From Planctellipticum variicoloris (GTDB taxonomy: Bacteria; Planctomycetota; Planctomycetia; Planctomycetales; Planctomycetaceae), in contig NZ_CP130886.1 in NCBI RefSeq assembly GCF_030622045.1, positions 5,650,001-5,714,000 on the forward strand: a DNA stretch of 64,000 nt, in the 5' to 3' direction. The translations under genes and the position numbers were made by a program. Numbering within the stretch: the stretch's first letter is position 1; every line of letters starts with the position of its first letter. Shown here piece after piece: positions 48,127 to 56,535 of the stretch. Below the pieces are notes generated by a model. That model saw only the letters and a list, made by a program, of their open reading frames with translations, did not search any database and was not told the DNA's origin.

Positions 48127-48474
48127 CTACCACAGCAGATCATGAACCTGAACCACCCACCACGGCCCCACCGCCACCCCCGCATCCAGCAGCACCACCA
48201 GCGCCAGCAGCACCCAGTACGGCGACACCCGCAGCCGCTCCGTCAGCCGATCCGACCACCGCCCGCACCACCACCCCGCGATCATCAGCGGAATGAACAG
48301 CCCCAGGGCGTCGATCACGATCGTCATTGCGAAGATCAGCGCAATCGGGCCAAGCTCGCGGGCGGTCGCCGCATAAATCAGCGTCGCGATCGGCGGAAAC
48401 AGAAACGGCGCTCCCCACAAGCCGACAAGCTGCAGCTCCTCATGATCCGGTCGGTAAGAATCAAAATCCACCAT
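48127..48474 (-). CDS. small membrane protein of unknown function
   Basis: 115 residues from the ATG at 48474. Three hydrophobic helices (about 17-35 LVGLWGAPFLFPPIATLIYA, 42-66 and 86-110). An acidic start MVDFDSYRPDHEEL lies before the first helix. No motif I recognise. It lies 93 bp after the methylase start region with no sign of co-transcription, and no clear Shine-Dalgarno. A real gene is likely because the hydrophobic pattern is well organised. Confidence 0.6.
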   Translation of the reverse strand: MVDFDSYRPDHEELQLVGLWGAPFLFPPIATLIYAATARELGPIALIFAMTIVIDALGLFIPLMIAGWWCGRWSDRLTERLRVSPYWVLLALVVLLDAGVAVGPWWVVQVHDLLW

Positions 48475-48510
48475 CGTTGAAGCCCGGAACGGATTCGTAA
48501 GCAGCCCCGC

Positions 48511-48556
48511 AGACTCCAACTATTCGCTATTCCCTATTCGCTTCTCGCTATTCTCC
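48511..48556 (-). repeat. heptamer array directly after the sulfatase stop
   Basis: On the minus strand GAGAATA, GCGAGAA, GCGAATA, GGGAATA, GCGAATA, then GTTGGAGTC. It starts within ten bases of the stop codon of the 48560 sulfatase. Confidence 0.8.
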
Positions 48557-48559
48557 CCC

Positions 48560-50005
48560 TCACTCATACACCCACTTCGTCACCCACGGATCCCCCGTCC
48601 CCTTCTGCCACCGCTGCAGCTTCTCCTGCAGCCCCTTCAGCCGCTCGGCCTGTTCCGGCTCCCCGGCCAGGTTGTGAATCTCGTCGGGATCGGAAACCAG
48701 GTCGTACAGCTCGTGCTGCGCCCGGAAGACGTACTGCTGCACCGTCCGCCGGCCGTACATCTGCTGGTCGTCCTCGCGGGCCAGCACCCCCTGCCAGGTC
48801 GGGCTGGCGTAAAGGTCGCTCGCAAACGGATACGGCAACTGGTGGGCCACGTTGTAGATGTATTTGTACCGCCCGCTGATCACCGTCCGCATCGGGTAAT
48901 ACATCTGCACTTCGTGGAACGTGTGCGACAGGAAAATCTCGTCGAACGCGTCCGTCCCCGGATCGTCGAGCACCTTCAGAAACGACTTCCCATGATTCCG
49001 GTACTGCTGCTTGCCGGCGGTCTTCCGCTCCCCCGTGTTCTCCGACGGTCGCAGCGGCACGCCCGGACCGGGCTGGACTTCGCACCAGTCGAGAATCGTC
49101 GGCGTCAGATCGGCCCACGTCACGCGGGCCTGCGTCGTCGCTCCCGCCTGCTTCAGTCCCGGCTTGCGGACGATCAGCGGCAGCCGCGAGCCCGGCTCAT
49201 AATGATTGGTCTTCGCGCCGGGGAAGGGAGGGCCGTTATCGCTCAGAAACAGCACCAGCGTGTCGTCCGCATGACCCGTCTCCTCCAGCACGGTCATCAG
49301 CGCCCCCACCCCCTGATCGAGCCGGGCGATCGCTTCGTAGAACTCCGCCATCTCCCGGCGGACCTCCGGCTGATCCGGCAGCCAGTTCGGCGGCGTCAGC
49401 GACTTCGCCTCGAACTTCACCGGCGTATGCCCCGGATAATCCTTCTCGTTCGCAAAGCTCGACGCCCCCGCCCGGTGGGGATCGGTCGAACAGACGTAAA
49501 GGAAGAACGGCTTCGAATCGTCCTCCTTGATCCACTCCCCGGCGTTCTGCGCCATCCGCACGCCGTTCCGTCCGCCCGAAACCCCTTCATTGAGGTAGGC
49601 GTCAAAGTGATAGACGTACTCCGGGGCGACGTGATACTTGCCGATCGAGCAGGTTCGATAGCCCCCCTCGCTCAGCAGCACCGGCAGCGTGCGGACGCTC
49701 TCGTACGTGCTGAAGTGCCCGTCGGCGTGGGCGTGCCCGTAGTGCCCGGTGGCGTGATTGTAGAGCCCGGTCAAAATCACCGACCGGCTCGCGCTGCAGC
49801 TCGCCGTCGTGCAGTGCGCCTGTTCGAACCGCACCCCCTCGCGGGCCAGTCGGTCCAGGTTCGGCGTCTTCGCCTGAGCGTCGCCGTAGCACCCGAGCTG
49901 CATCCCCAGATCGTCCGCCACAAAGACGACCACGTTCTTATGCTCGGCCGCCGGCAACGCAGTGCAGGTCAGCACCCCAGCCAGAAACAATCCCCACTTC
50001 AGCAT
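48560..50005 (-). CDS. exported sulfatase, heparan N-sulfatase-like, with CSASR motif
   Basis: 481 residues. Signal peptide ending ALPAA. NVVVFVADDLGMQLGCYGD is the metal-binding start and FLSDNGPPFPGAKTNHYEPG the distal site. The maturation motif is CSASRSVILTG: Ala replaces the usual Pro in C-x-P-x-R. Cys is retained, so formylglycine formation is still expected. IGKYHVAPEYVYHFD and the C-terminal DVYDL-like HELYDLVSDPDEIHNLA resemble N-sulfoglucosamine sulfohydrolases. It probably desulfates extracellular polysaccharide. GAGAGGGGGA precedes the ATG. Confidence 0.9.
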   Translation of the reverse strand: MLKWGLFLAGVLTCTALPAAEHKNVVVFVADDLGMQLGCYGDAQAKTPNLDRLAREGVRFEQAHCTTASCSASRSVILTGLYNHATGHYGHAHADGHFSTYESVRTLPVLLSEGGYRTCSIGKYHVAPEYVYHFDAYLNEGVSGGRNGVRMAQNAGEWIKEDDSKPFFLYVCSTDPHRAGASSFANEKDYPGHTPVKFEAKSLTPPNWLPDQPEVRREMAEFYEAIARLDQGVGALMTVLEETGHADDTLVLFLSDNGPPFPGAKTNHYEPGSRLPLIVRKPGLKQAGATTQARVTWADLTPTILDWCEVQPGPGVPLRPSENTGERKTAGKQQYRNHGKSFLKVLDDPGTDAFDEIFLSHTFHEVQMYYPMRTVISGRYKYIYNVAHQLPYPFASDLYASPTWQGVLAREDDQQMYGRRTVQQYVFRAQHELYDLVSDPDEIHNLAGEPEQAERLKGLQEKLQRWQKGTGDPWVTKWVYE

Positions 50006-50446
50006 CGCGTCGTCCCCCTCTCGCAGCGTCCCGGCAGATCGTCAGGCAGCAAAAGCCGTCAACGAGCATGGATGAACGCGGGATGGCGATCAAGAGGGGA
50101 GCAGCGGGCTTCGGGGATCGGGCCCGTACGGTGGACGTCCTCGTCCGCCGACGGTCCGTCGACCCCCTCCCGATTCCGTATGACATCTCAACGCCGGAGA
50201 GGACGGACAAGGTCGCCGGAGGTGAAATGCAGCGATCTCCCGGCGACGAGCTTCGACCACCTGCGGTCGACTGCACCCGAGCCCCACGCTCGCAGAGAAG
50301 AGTGAAAAGTGGTCAGTGGCGAGTGAGAAAAGATCTGCAGGCAGGGCTGCATCCCCACGCCGTCCCCCGAGACTCAACTCCCTGTCGACATCCCGCCTTC
50401 GACATTGCAGCGCAGGAAACGGCACCGGTGCCAGACCAGCATCCCC
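50006..50446. other. intergenic region between the sulfatase and cysH
   Basis: No supportable gene. A 7-base-period purine-rich stretch (AGTGGTC, AGTGGCG, AGTGAGA) lies at about 50300-50334. The sulfatase promoter must be in the left part; none was identified. Confidence 0.5.
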
Positions 50447-50481
50447 TGTCTGGCTCTCAACTCTCGACTCTCGTCTCTCGA
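50447..50481 (-). repeat. heptamer array abutting the cysH stop codon, tail AGCCAGA
   Basis: On the minus strand, immediately after TAG: TCGAGAG, ACGAGAG, TCGAGAG, TTGAGAG, CCAGACA. No spacer separates it from the stop codon (50482-50484). Confidence 0.85.
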
Positions 50482-51273
50482 CTAAATCGCAAAATCCGTC
50501 ATCCGGCCCAGCAGCTTGTCGATCGTGTCCTGCGGCAGGTCGATGGCGATGCCGGCCCCCCCTTCGCGGTCGGTCGGGTTGATGCCGCAGTAGACCGACC
50601 ACGGACCCAGATGCCGCCACCGGCCCGCACGCTTCGGCTCCGTCGGCAGAACCGGCGTCGTGCAGCGGTTGCAGCCGATCGTCGTAAACCCCTGATAATG
50701 CAGCGGGTTGACGATCACATGGTGCTCGGCGATGTAGGCGTCGAGCTGCTCGTTCGTAAAGTTCGCCAGCGGATTGATCCGCAGGCAGTTCATTTCGACG
50801 TCGAGATGCAGAATCGGGCAACTGTCCCGCCGGCCGCCGTCCGTGCGGCGCAGGCTGCCGATCAGCGCGTCGTAGCGTCCCTTCGCCGTCAGCAGCGGCT
50901 CGTTCTTCCGCATGTGGCAGCAGGTCTTCTGTCCTTCGTGGTCGAGGTACAGCACGCCGAGCTGCTTGGTCTGCTCTTCCATCGTCAGTCGCGGCATCAG
51001 CGTGATGATCTGCAGGCCGTATTCGCGGGCGATCCGGTCGCGCGTCTCCAGCGTCTCCTGAAAGTTAACCCCCGTGTCGACGAACAGGACCGGAACATTC
51101 AGGTCCAGCGAGTGCAGCATGTGGCAGACCACGCTCCCCGCCATCTGCATCGCCGACAATGTCGCCACGCGATCGCCGAACGTCTCCTTGGCCCAGCGCA
51201 GCAGGTCGCCGGGAGAACTCTCTTCAAAGGCCCTGTTCAAAGGAATCAGGTCGGCCTGGGTCAAAGTCGCCAT
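50482..51273 (-). CDS. assimilatory APS/PAPS reductase-like protein (CysH family)
   Basis: 263 residues from the ATG at 51273. The CysH fold is clear: [19 protein letters not shown], then Cys118-Cys119 (QKTCCHMRK) and Cys201/Cys204 (GCNRCTTP), the four ligands of the 4Fe-4S cluster that marks adenylylsulfate reductases. The catalytic Cys normally found in ECGLH appears as Cys229 in VYCGINPTD, a departure from the standard motif. The expected role is reduction of activated sulfate to sulfite. The [19 protein letters not shown] block is standard. No other cys gene is adjacent. Confidence 0.85.
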   Translation of the reverse strand: MATLTQADLIPLNRAFEESSPGDLLRWAKETFGDRVATLSAMQMAGSVVCHMLHSLDLNVPVLFVDTGVNFQETLETRDRIAREYGLQIITLMPRLTMEEQTKQLGVLYLDHEGQKTCCHMRKNEPLLTAKGRYDALIGSLRRTDGGRRDSCPILHLDVEMNCLRINPLANFTNEQLDAYIAEHHVIVNPLHYQGFTTIGCNRCTTPVLPTEPKRAGRWRHLGPWSVYCGINPTDREGGAGIAIDLPQDTIDKLLGRMTDFAI

Positions 51274-51455
51274 AAAACTGAAACTCGCGACAAGTCTGTC
51301 GAACGGATCGGTTGAGATTCCCGTCAGACACGCCGCGCGGGCGCGAGGTTCCGGGAAACGTCGGCGAAGTGTAGCAAACCCGCGCCAAACGGGGCAACGT
51401 CGGCCCATCGGCCTAAGTCTTCAGCCTGTTTCGGGTTGAGGGCGGCCATCCAAAG

Positions 51456-51495
51456 CCTGCAGCCCGCGAATCCAAGGGGAGTCGCGGGCTGCAGG
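51456..51495 (-). terminator. hairpin terminator after the DUF1598 gene
   Basis: A perfect 14-bp stem CCTGCAGCCCGCGA/TCGCGGGCTGCAGG with a 12-base loop, 28 bp past the stop codon at 51524. No strong T-run. Confidence 0.7.
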
Positions 51496-51523
51496 GAGAT
51501 TTCGGCAGATTCGGGCCGTGGGG

Positions 51524-53269
51524 TTACTTGGCGTCCCACCACCAGCGACCGACCGGCAACTGCGGAGCCGCCGCGGCGACCTTCTTGGCCGCCAGCTCCG
51601 GAGCTTCGCGATTCACCGCGGCGTCCTTCAGGACCGAGCGGACATCGGCGCTCACGCCGCCCGCCACCTGGACCACGATGTCTTTGCCGTTGTAGACGCG
51701 GTGATTGACCACCGAATCGATTTCGCGGGCGGCCGGGTAGTGCGCGGCCTGGTAGTCGCCATTCGGACCGAGCGAGCCGAAGTTCCAGCCGATCTGAGTG
51801 GCGATCTTGTCTTCGTGGATCAGCGAGGCGACGAGGGCCAGGTCGAACACGTTCTGAGTATCCGCGAAGACCACGTCCCGCGCCGCCAGCTTGTTGTAGT
51901 GCTGCGTGAAATTCTGCGCGAACTGCCGGTTCGTCGCCTCCGACTTGCCGGTCGGCAAGTGCTTCCCTTCGGCGGTCAGAAGCTGGTTCTCCGACTGGCA
52001 CAGCACCGACGATCCCTGAATCTCAAACGCCGTCCGGTCGGCCGAATGCAGCACGGCGTCGTACTTCATCGTCAGCCACCATCGCAACGCGTCCATCGTC
52101 GACACGTTCTTCTGCTGCGAAAGCGTCAGCAGGTCGAAGTAGCTCGGGATTTCCTTGCCGGCGTCGAGCTTGTCGATGCCGATCAGCTTCATCCGGTAGT
52201 CGGCCTCGACGATGACGCGAGCCGCCCGGCTGTCTGCCGGAATGCCCCAGACCACCACGTCCTGCCGACCCAGTTTATCCTGCAGATTCTTCGTCCAGCC
52301 GCGCAGAGCCCCCGGAGCCAGCGGCCCCTTGGCCTGCGACGCTTCGACGTACTGCGACAGAGCCTTCACACCCTCTTCGCGAACGTTGATCGAGCAGCCA
52401 AAGTCATTCTGGCCTCGCAGGAACGCCCGCAACACCACGACGAAGTCGTCGAGGTTCAGCACGGGGCGACCCGATTCGACGCCGACAATCTGACCTTTCT
52501 CGTCGTACTGCCACGCCTCGGCCGGACCGCCAAGGATCACGTCCTTCTCGCCCTGGGCGACGAACACGTGCGTCACGCGGGTCAGGCCGGCCATCCGGGC
52601 CATCGACTCCGGCACCGACTGGCCCTGGTCGAGCGAATCGGCGACGGCCTGTTCCAGCCGACGCAACGAAATCAGCCGCAACTTGCTCGGCCGGGCCATA
52701 TCTTCGTTGATCGCGGCGTCCCGGACGCGCTCGCTCAGAGCGGCCAGCTCGCCGGTCATTTCCTGCTCGGAGATTTTCGCCAGCAGGCCCTTGGGATCGA
52801 CGCGAACGCCGGTCATGAACGGGGTCATCGTCCCCCCTTCGCCGTCGACCTGCTCCCACATCCCGCTGGTGTTATCCTGAATCAGCGTCATCAGCGACGT
52901 AAAGTCCGCCTGCACGCCGCCGCCCAGCGACTGAGCCGCCCGGCCGCGTTCTTCCGCCTGGGGCATCCGCCGCGTTGTGGCGTATGCCGCATCGCGTTCG
53001 CCGGCGCCGGCCTGCCGACTGGCAATCATCTGCAGGAGCTGAGACTGCTTGGCGGAATCGGGTGTCGACAAGGCGACGTTGGTCGCCAGGCCGAATTCGC
53101 CAGCCGCCGCGTGTGCCGCGACCGTGTCATCGATCAAAGGCGTCGCAGCCAGAACGGACTCCATTCCCGACGAGCTGGCCACTGCGAACAGCGACGCCGC
53201 AATCCACTTGCGACCGGCTGTGGCGCGGAACTTAGACAGAATGGGCAAGTTGTGGTCGCGAGGGACCAT
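51524..53269 (-). CDS. DUF1598 protein, planctomycete-specific, probably exported
   Basis: 581 residues with AAAGGAG 8 nt before the ATG. A long N-terminal basic segment and hydrophobic stretch (about 20-42, ending SVLAA) look like a signal sequence. A helical region (about 45-115) is followed by the DUF1598 domain. FTSLMTLIQDNTSGMWEQ, MTHVFVAQGEKDVILGGPAE-like and DDFVVVLRAFLRG blocks and the DFGCSI segment (about 300) are its landmarks. The function is unknown. DUF1598 is, to my knowledge, nearly confined to Planctomycetes, which supports the host assignment. Single gene with its own terminator. Confidence 0.8.
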   Translation of the reverse strand: MVPRDHNLPILSKFRATAGRKWIAASLFAVASSSGMESVLAATPLIDDTVAAHAAAGEFGLATNVALSTPDSAKQSQLLQMIASRQAGAGERDAAYATTRRMPQAEERGRAAQSLGGGVQADFTSLMTLIQDNTSGMWEQVDGEGGTMTPFMTGVRVDPKGLLAKISEQEMTGELAALSERVRDAAINEDMARPSKLRLISLRRLEQAVADSLDQGQSVPESMARMAGLTRVTHVFVAQGEKDVILGGPAEAWQYDEKGQIVGVESGRPVLNLDDFVVVLRAFLRGQNDFGCSINVREEGVKALSQYVEASQAKGPLAPGALRGWTKNLQDKLGRQDVVVWGIPADSRAARVIVEADYRMKLIGIDKLDAGKEIPSYFDLLTLSQQKNVSTMDALRWWLTMKYDAVLHSADRTAFEIQGSSVLCQSENQLLTAEGKHLPTGKSEATNRQFAQNFTQHYNKLAARDVVFADTQNVFDLALVASLIHEDKIATQIGWNFGSLGPNGDYQAAHYPAAREIDSVVNHRVYNGKDIVVQVAGGVSADVRSVLKDAAVNREAPELAAKKVAAAAPQLPVGRWWWDAK

Positions 53270-53526
53270 GTGGCTGCTCCTTTGAGGCTGCCAGTCGACT
53301 GGTACGGGCGCAGAACGCTCCGAGGGGAATCTCCTCCATAGAATCGCCTTCGCGTCGGGCTGGCGTCAAGGAGTTTCCTGGAATTGCCCCAGATCCCCAA
53401 ACGCCCGGCCTCCCGCCTCCCGACAAACGTCACACCTGCTAGAATGCCTTCCCGAACAACGGGTTGCGTCGGCCCATCGGCCGCGCGCCACCCGCAAATC
53501 TTCGCCAGACGACGCCGGAGGGAATA

Positions 53527-54375
53527 TTGCCAGAGCTCCCCGAAGTGGAAACGATGGTCCGCGGCATTCGTCAACACGTCACCGGCCGGAAAATCCGCGG
53601 ATTCCGCGACTGCGGCTGCCGCTGCAAACCCCTTTCGCTCCGTCCAGACCTTCCGGAACTGACCCGGCGAATGACCGGAAACACCATTTCCGAGGTCCGC
53701 CGGCTGGGAAAACGGGTCGTGCTGGACCTGCAGGATGGGGCGAGCCTGGCGATTGAGCCGCGAATGACGGGCCTGATGGTCCTGGCCGATCCCCCCGACG
53801 TCGAACACCTCCGCCTGGAATGGGAATTCGCCGGCCGGGGGGAATTCGACCGCCTCTGGTTCTGGGACCGTCGGGGGCTGGGAACCGTCCGGCTGTTCGA
53901 ACGGGGAGAACTGGAGTCCGCACTCGCCGGCTCGCTGGGACCGGACGCCCTGACCGCCCCGCTGACGCACTGGCTGGGGTTTTGCAAAAGGACATCCCGG
54001 CCGATCAAAGTCGTCCTGCTCGATCAGACCTGCCTGGCGGGGATCGGAAATCTCTACGCCAGCGAGATCCTGCACGTCGCCAAAGTCGGCCCCGCCCGTC
54101 CCGCAAACCAGCTCACAGCCCGCGAAATTGGTCGCTTGCATCAGGCCGCGCAGGACGTTCTCAACGACGCCATCCGGCACGAAGGCTCCACGCTCGGCGA
54201 CGGCACGTACCGCAACGCTCTCAACAAAGCCGGGGGCTACCAGAACGTCCACCGCGTCTACATGAAAGCCGGACAGCCCTGCGCAACCTGCAGAAAAACG
54301 GCGATCGAACGCATCGTTCAGGCGCAGCGTTCGACGTTCTACTGCCCGCGATGTCAGCCGCCCAAAGACCGATGA
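53527..54375 (+). CDS. mutM: formamidopyrimidine-DNA glycosylase
   Basis: 282 residues. Base-excision repair enzyme that removes 8-oxoguanine. The start must be the TTG at 53527 because the mature protein needs Pro2 as nucleophile (PELPEVETMVRG); GGAGGG lies 4 nt before it. Glu3, the H2TH-domain block QTCLAGIGNLYASEIL, the GGYQNVHRVY segment and the C-terminal zinc finger (CATC and CPRC) are intact. The gene ends 46 bp before the repeat that was invaded by the insertion sequence. Confidence 0.95.
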   Translation: MPELPEVETMVRGIRQHVTGRKIRGFRDCGCRCKPLSLRPDLPELTRRMTGNTISEVRRLGKRVVLDLQDGASLAIEPRMTGLMVLADPPDVEHLRLEWEFAGRGEFDRLWFWDRRGLGTVRLFERGELESALAGSLGPDALTAPLTHWLGFCKRTSRPIKVVLLDQTCLAGIGNLYASEILHVAKVGPARPANQLTAREIGRLHQAAQDVLNDAIRHEGSTLGDGTYRNALNKAGGYQNVHRVYMKAGQPCATCRKTAIERIVQAQRSTFYCPRCQPPKDR

Positions 54376-54420
54376 GCGTCGAAAAACGTCACAATTCCAC
54401 GGCCGGATGTCGAAATCCCT

Positions 54421-54441
54421 CGTTCCCAGGCTCCGCCTGGG
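54421..54441 (+). repeat. left part of an interrupted palindromic repeat
   Basis: CGTTCCCAGGCTCCGCCTGGG. Its last 17 bases (54425-54441) recur directly at 56140-56156 beyond the insertion element, as a target duplication would. Confidence 0.85.
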
Positions 54442-54532
54442 CTGCGCGAAATCCGTCGTTTTCAGGGGCAATTGGCCTCGGCGAATCGTCGCGTTTTTGT
54501 TCCACTGGGCTTTTTGTTCAAGGAGGAACGTC

Positions 54533-54787
54533 ATGACCTGCGAAACCAGCGAAACAGCCGTCGCCCGGTATTCGTCGCCGGCGGGCAAGTTGGTGCGGTT
54601 CTTCGAGCGGAGTCGCAATCGGTGGAAGGCGAAGTCCGGCCAGTGGAAGCGAACCTGCAAGCTCCTGCAGAACCAGACCCGCGCCGTCGAGAAGAGCCGC
54701 GCGATGTGGCGCACGCGGGCCGCCGCGGCCGAACGCCGCGCGGCGGACCTGGAACGTGAGATCGCCGCCTTAAAATCCGGGCGCTGA
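54533..54787 (+). CDS. ORFA of the insertion sequence: small basic coiled-coil protein
   Basis: 84 residues with a strong AGGAGG 6 nt before the ATG. After a short N-terminus (MTCETSETAVARYSSPAGK) the chain is rich in Arg, Lys and Trp and then forms a likely coiled coil (RAAAAERRAADLEREIAALK). It probably binds DNA or the transposase, as OrfA proteins do in other elements. Its frame ends at a TGA 14 bases after the downstream transposase frame opens, in a different reading frame. Confidence 0.75.
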   Translation: MTCETSETAVARYSSPAGKLVRFFERSRNRWKAKSGQWKRTCKLLQNQTRAVEKSRAMWRTRAAAAERRAADLEREIAALKSGR

Positions 54788-54875
54788 CCGGGTCGCCGAC
54801 GCAGCCCCTGGCCCCCTCCCGGACGCCGTCCGACCGGCCCATCATGCGTATTCGGCAGCGGCCATCGGCCTGACG

Positions 54876-56126
54876 TTGCAGTTCTGTCTGGCCGGAGCGG
54901 TCAGCTTTCGCGGCTGCCGGGCGGTGGTCGAACTGCTGCGGGACAGCCTGCCCCAGTTCCGGGGGGCTCCTGCGGCCAATACTGCGGAAGCGTGGCTGCT
55001 GCGGCTGGGACTGCACGAGTTGCGGCGGCCCAAGGAATTCGCCGCCGACTGGGTGTTCCTCGTCGACCACACGCTGCAACTGGGGTCGCGGAAGTGTCTG
55101 GTCATCGCGGGGCTGCGATTGTCGGCGTGGAAAGCGCTGACGGCGCCGCTGACGCACCAGGATCTGACGCTGCTGGCGCTGCAGCCGGTCGAAAAATCCA
55201 GCGGCGAGATCGTCCAGCGGCAGCTCGCGGCTGCGGCCGGGCTGGTCGGCGTGCCGGCCGCCATCCTCAGCGACGAGGGTTCGGATCTTCTCGGCGGCGC
55301 TCAGCGTTTCCGCGAACAGCACCCGACGACGCAGGTGCTGCACGACATCGCCCACAAGACGGCGATCGTGCTCAAGCACGAACTGCTCGCCGATCCGCGG
55401 TGGATCGCGTTCGTCAAACACTGCGGGCAGACGCAGCCACGGGTGAAGCAGACGGAACTCGGACACCTTGCTCCCCCCACGCAGAAAGTCAAAGGGCGTT
55501 ACTTGAACTTGGGGCCGCTGATCGGCTGGGGCGCCCGCATGCTGCGGCTGATCGACACGCCCGCGGCCGAACGTCCCGCGGGTCTCGACCTGACGCGGCT
55601 CGAGGAGAAGTTCGGCTGGATCCGCGACTTCCGGGAGGCGCTCGTGGACTGGAACGACTTGCAGGCGGTCAAGGACCACATGCTGGAGTTCCTGCGCGTG
55701 GCGGGCTACCACGCCGCCGCCGGCGAGACGCTGCGCCGGCAACTGGAGACGGTGGCCCGAACGCCTGCCGGTGAGCGTGCGGCGGCGCGGCTGGTGGAGT
55801 TCGTGAGCGAGCAGTCGAGCGGCGTGCTCCCCGGACAGAGTCTGCCGGCCAGCAGCGAAGTGCTGGAATCGCTGATCGGCAAGGGCAAGCGTTTGCAGGG
55901 CCAGCACAGCCGCGGCGGCTTTACGAAACTGATTCTGGGGATGGCCGCGTCGGTCGTGCGGATCAGCGAGGAAAAGATCTGCGAAGCCCTGAACGCCGTG
56001 CGGCATCGCGACCTGCTCGCGTGGATCGACGACCACTTAGGCAAGTCGCTGACAGCCCAGCGCCGCCAGGCCCTCCCCGTCCTTCCAGGAACAAAAGCCG
56101 GATCAACCGGGACCGCCAACAATTGA
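54876..56126 (+). CDS. ORFB of the insertion sequence: DDE-like transposase
   Basis: 416 residues from the first usual start codon (TTG), but the frame is open from 54774. The extra residues (for example HHAYSAAAIGLTLQFC) look like real protein, so the true N-terminus may come from a +1 shift out of ORFA or a non-standard start. Candidate catalytic residues are Asp64 in FLVDHTLQLG, Asp133 in ILSDEGSDL and Glu328 or Glu331 in LPASSEVLESLIGKGKR, giving a D-D-E order. The ELGHLAPPTQKVKGRYLNLG block is intact and the frame has no internal stop. Similar proteins are, as I recall, common in planctomycetes. Confidence 0.75.
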   Translation: MQFCLAGAVSFRGCRAVVELLRDSLPQFRGAPAANTAEAWLLRLGLHELRRPKEFAADWVFLVDHTLQLGSRKCLVIAGLRLSAWKALTAPLTHQDLTLLALQPVEKSSGEIVQRQLAAAAGLVGVPAAILSDEGSDLLGGAQRFREQHPTTQVLHDIAHKTAIVLKHELLADPRWIAFVKHCGQTQPRVKQTELGHLAPPTQKVKGRYLNLGPLIGWGARMLRLIDTPAAERPAGLDLTRLEEKFGWIRDFREALVDWNDLQAVKDHMLEFLRVAGYHAAAGETLRRQLETVARTPAGERAAARLVEFVSEQSSGVLPGQSLPASSEVLESLIGKGKRLQGQHSRGGFTKLILGMAASVVRISEEKICEALNAVRHRDLLAWIDDHLGKSLTAQRRQALPVLPGTKAGSTGTANN

Positions 56127-56139
56127 CGATTTCGCGCAG

Positions 56140-56160
56140 CCCAGGCTCCGCCTGGGAACG
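56140..56160 (+). repeat. right part of the interrupted palindromic repeat
   Basis: CCCAGGCTCCGCCTGGGAACG, the complement of the left part at 54421-54441. It continues into CTCTTCGGACGCTCCGCGTCC, the inverted form of a segment in the 7692-7821 cluster. Confidence 0.85.
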
Positions 56161-56492
56161 CCTCTTCGGACGCTCCGCGTCCTCTTTCTCCCACTAAATC
56201 ACCGGCATCAATTCAGGAACAGCGAGTCAATTCATCTTGTCCCCTCTCCCGCTGTCTTCAGTGGGAGAGGGTCAGGGTGAGGGTCTTCGAAGATGTCGGA
56301 GTGTCGTCCACGGAGTAAAGACGGCGCACCTCACTCTCGACGCTGGTGATGTGGCTCGGGAATTCATCCAGCGCTATCCGCCGGCGTCCCCCCCGAATGC
56401 AGAGACCCCGGCAACTGCGCTGCAGCGACCGGAGCCGGGCACCTGAATTGCGGGCTGTTGATTCCGCAAAAAGGGAACAGCAACTCAAACAG
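56161..56492. other. intergenic repeats downstream of the insertion sequence
   Basis: No gene is visible. It contains the GGACGCTCCGCGTCC palindrome (56166-56180) and a CCCTCTCCC/GGGAGAGGG hairpin at 56238-56269 followed by TCAGGGTGAGGG, a type of intergenic repeat seen in many bacteria. The hairpin has no T-run. Confidence 0.6.
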
Positions 56493-56533
56493 GAGTCTCC
56501 GGCTATTCGCTATTCCCGACTCGCTATTCCCTC
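56493..56533 (-). repeat. heptamer array directly after fliN, tail AGCCGGA
   Basis: On the minus strand, after TAG and a few bases: GGAATAG, CGAGTCG, GGAATAG, CGAATAG, CCGGAGAC. Same GAATAGC units as the array at 48511. Confidence 0.8.
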
Positions 56534-56535
56534 CA

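Larger units (their letters stand above)
54442..56139 (+). mobile_element. 1.7-kb insertion sequence in a palindromic repeat, unassigned DDE family
   Basis: 1698 bp bounded by 12-bp perfect inverted repeats CTGCGCGAAATC (54442-54453 and 56128-56139). Direct copies of CCCAGGCTCCGCCTGGG lie at both outer edges. It holds two ORFs on the plus strand: a small basic coiled-coil protein and a DDE-like transposase. The whole sits inside one copy of the palindrome seen intact at 7692 and 7796. I could not place it in a named IS family. Confidence 0.85.
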
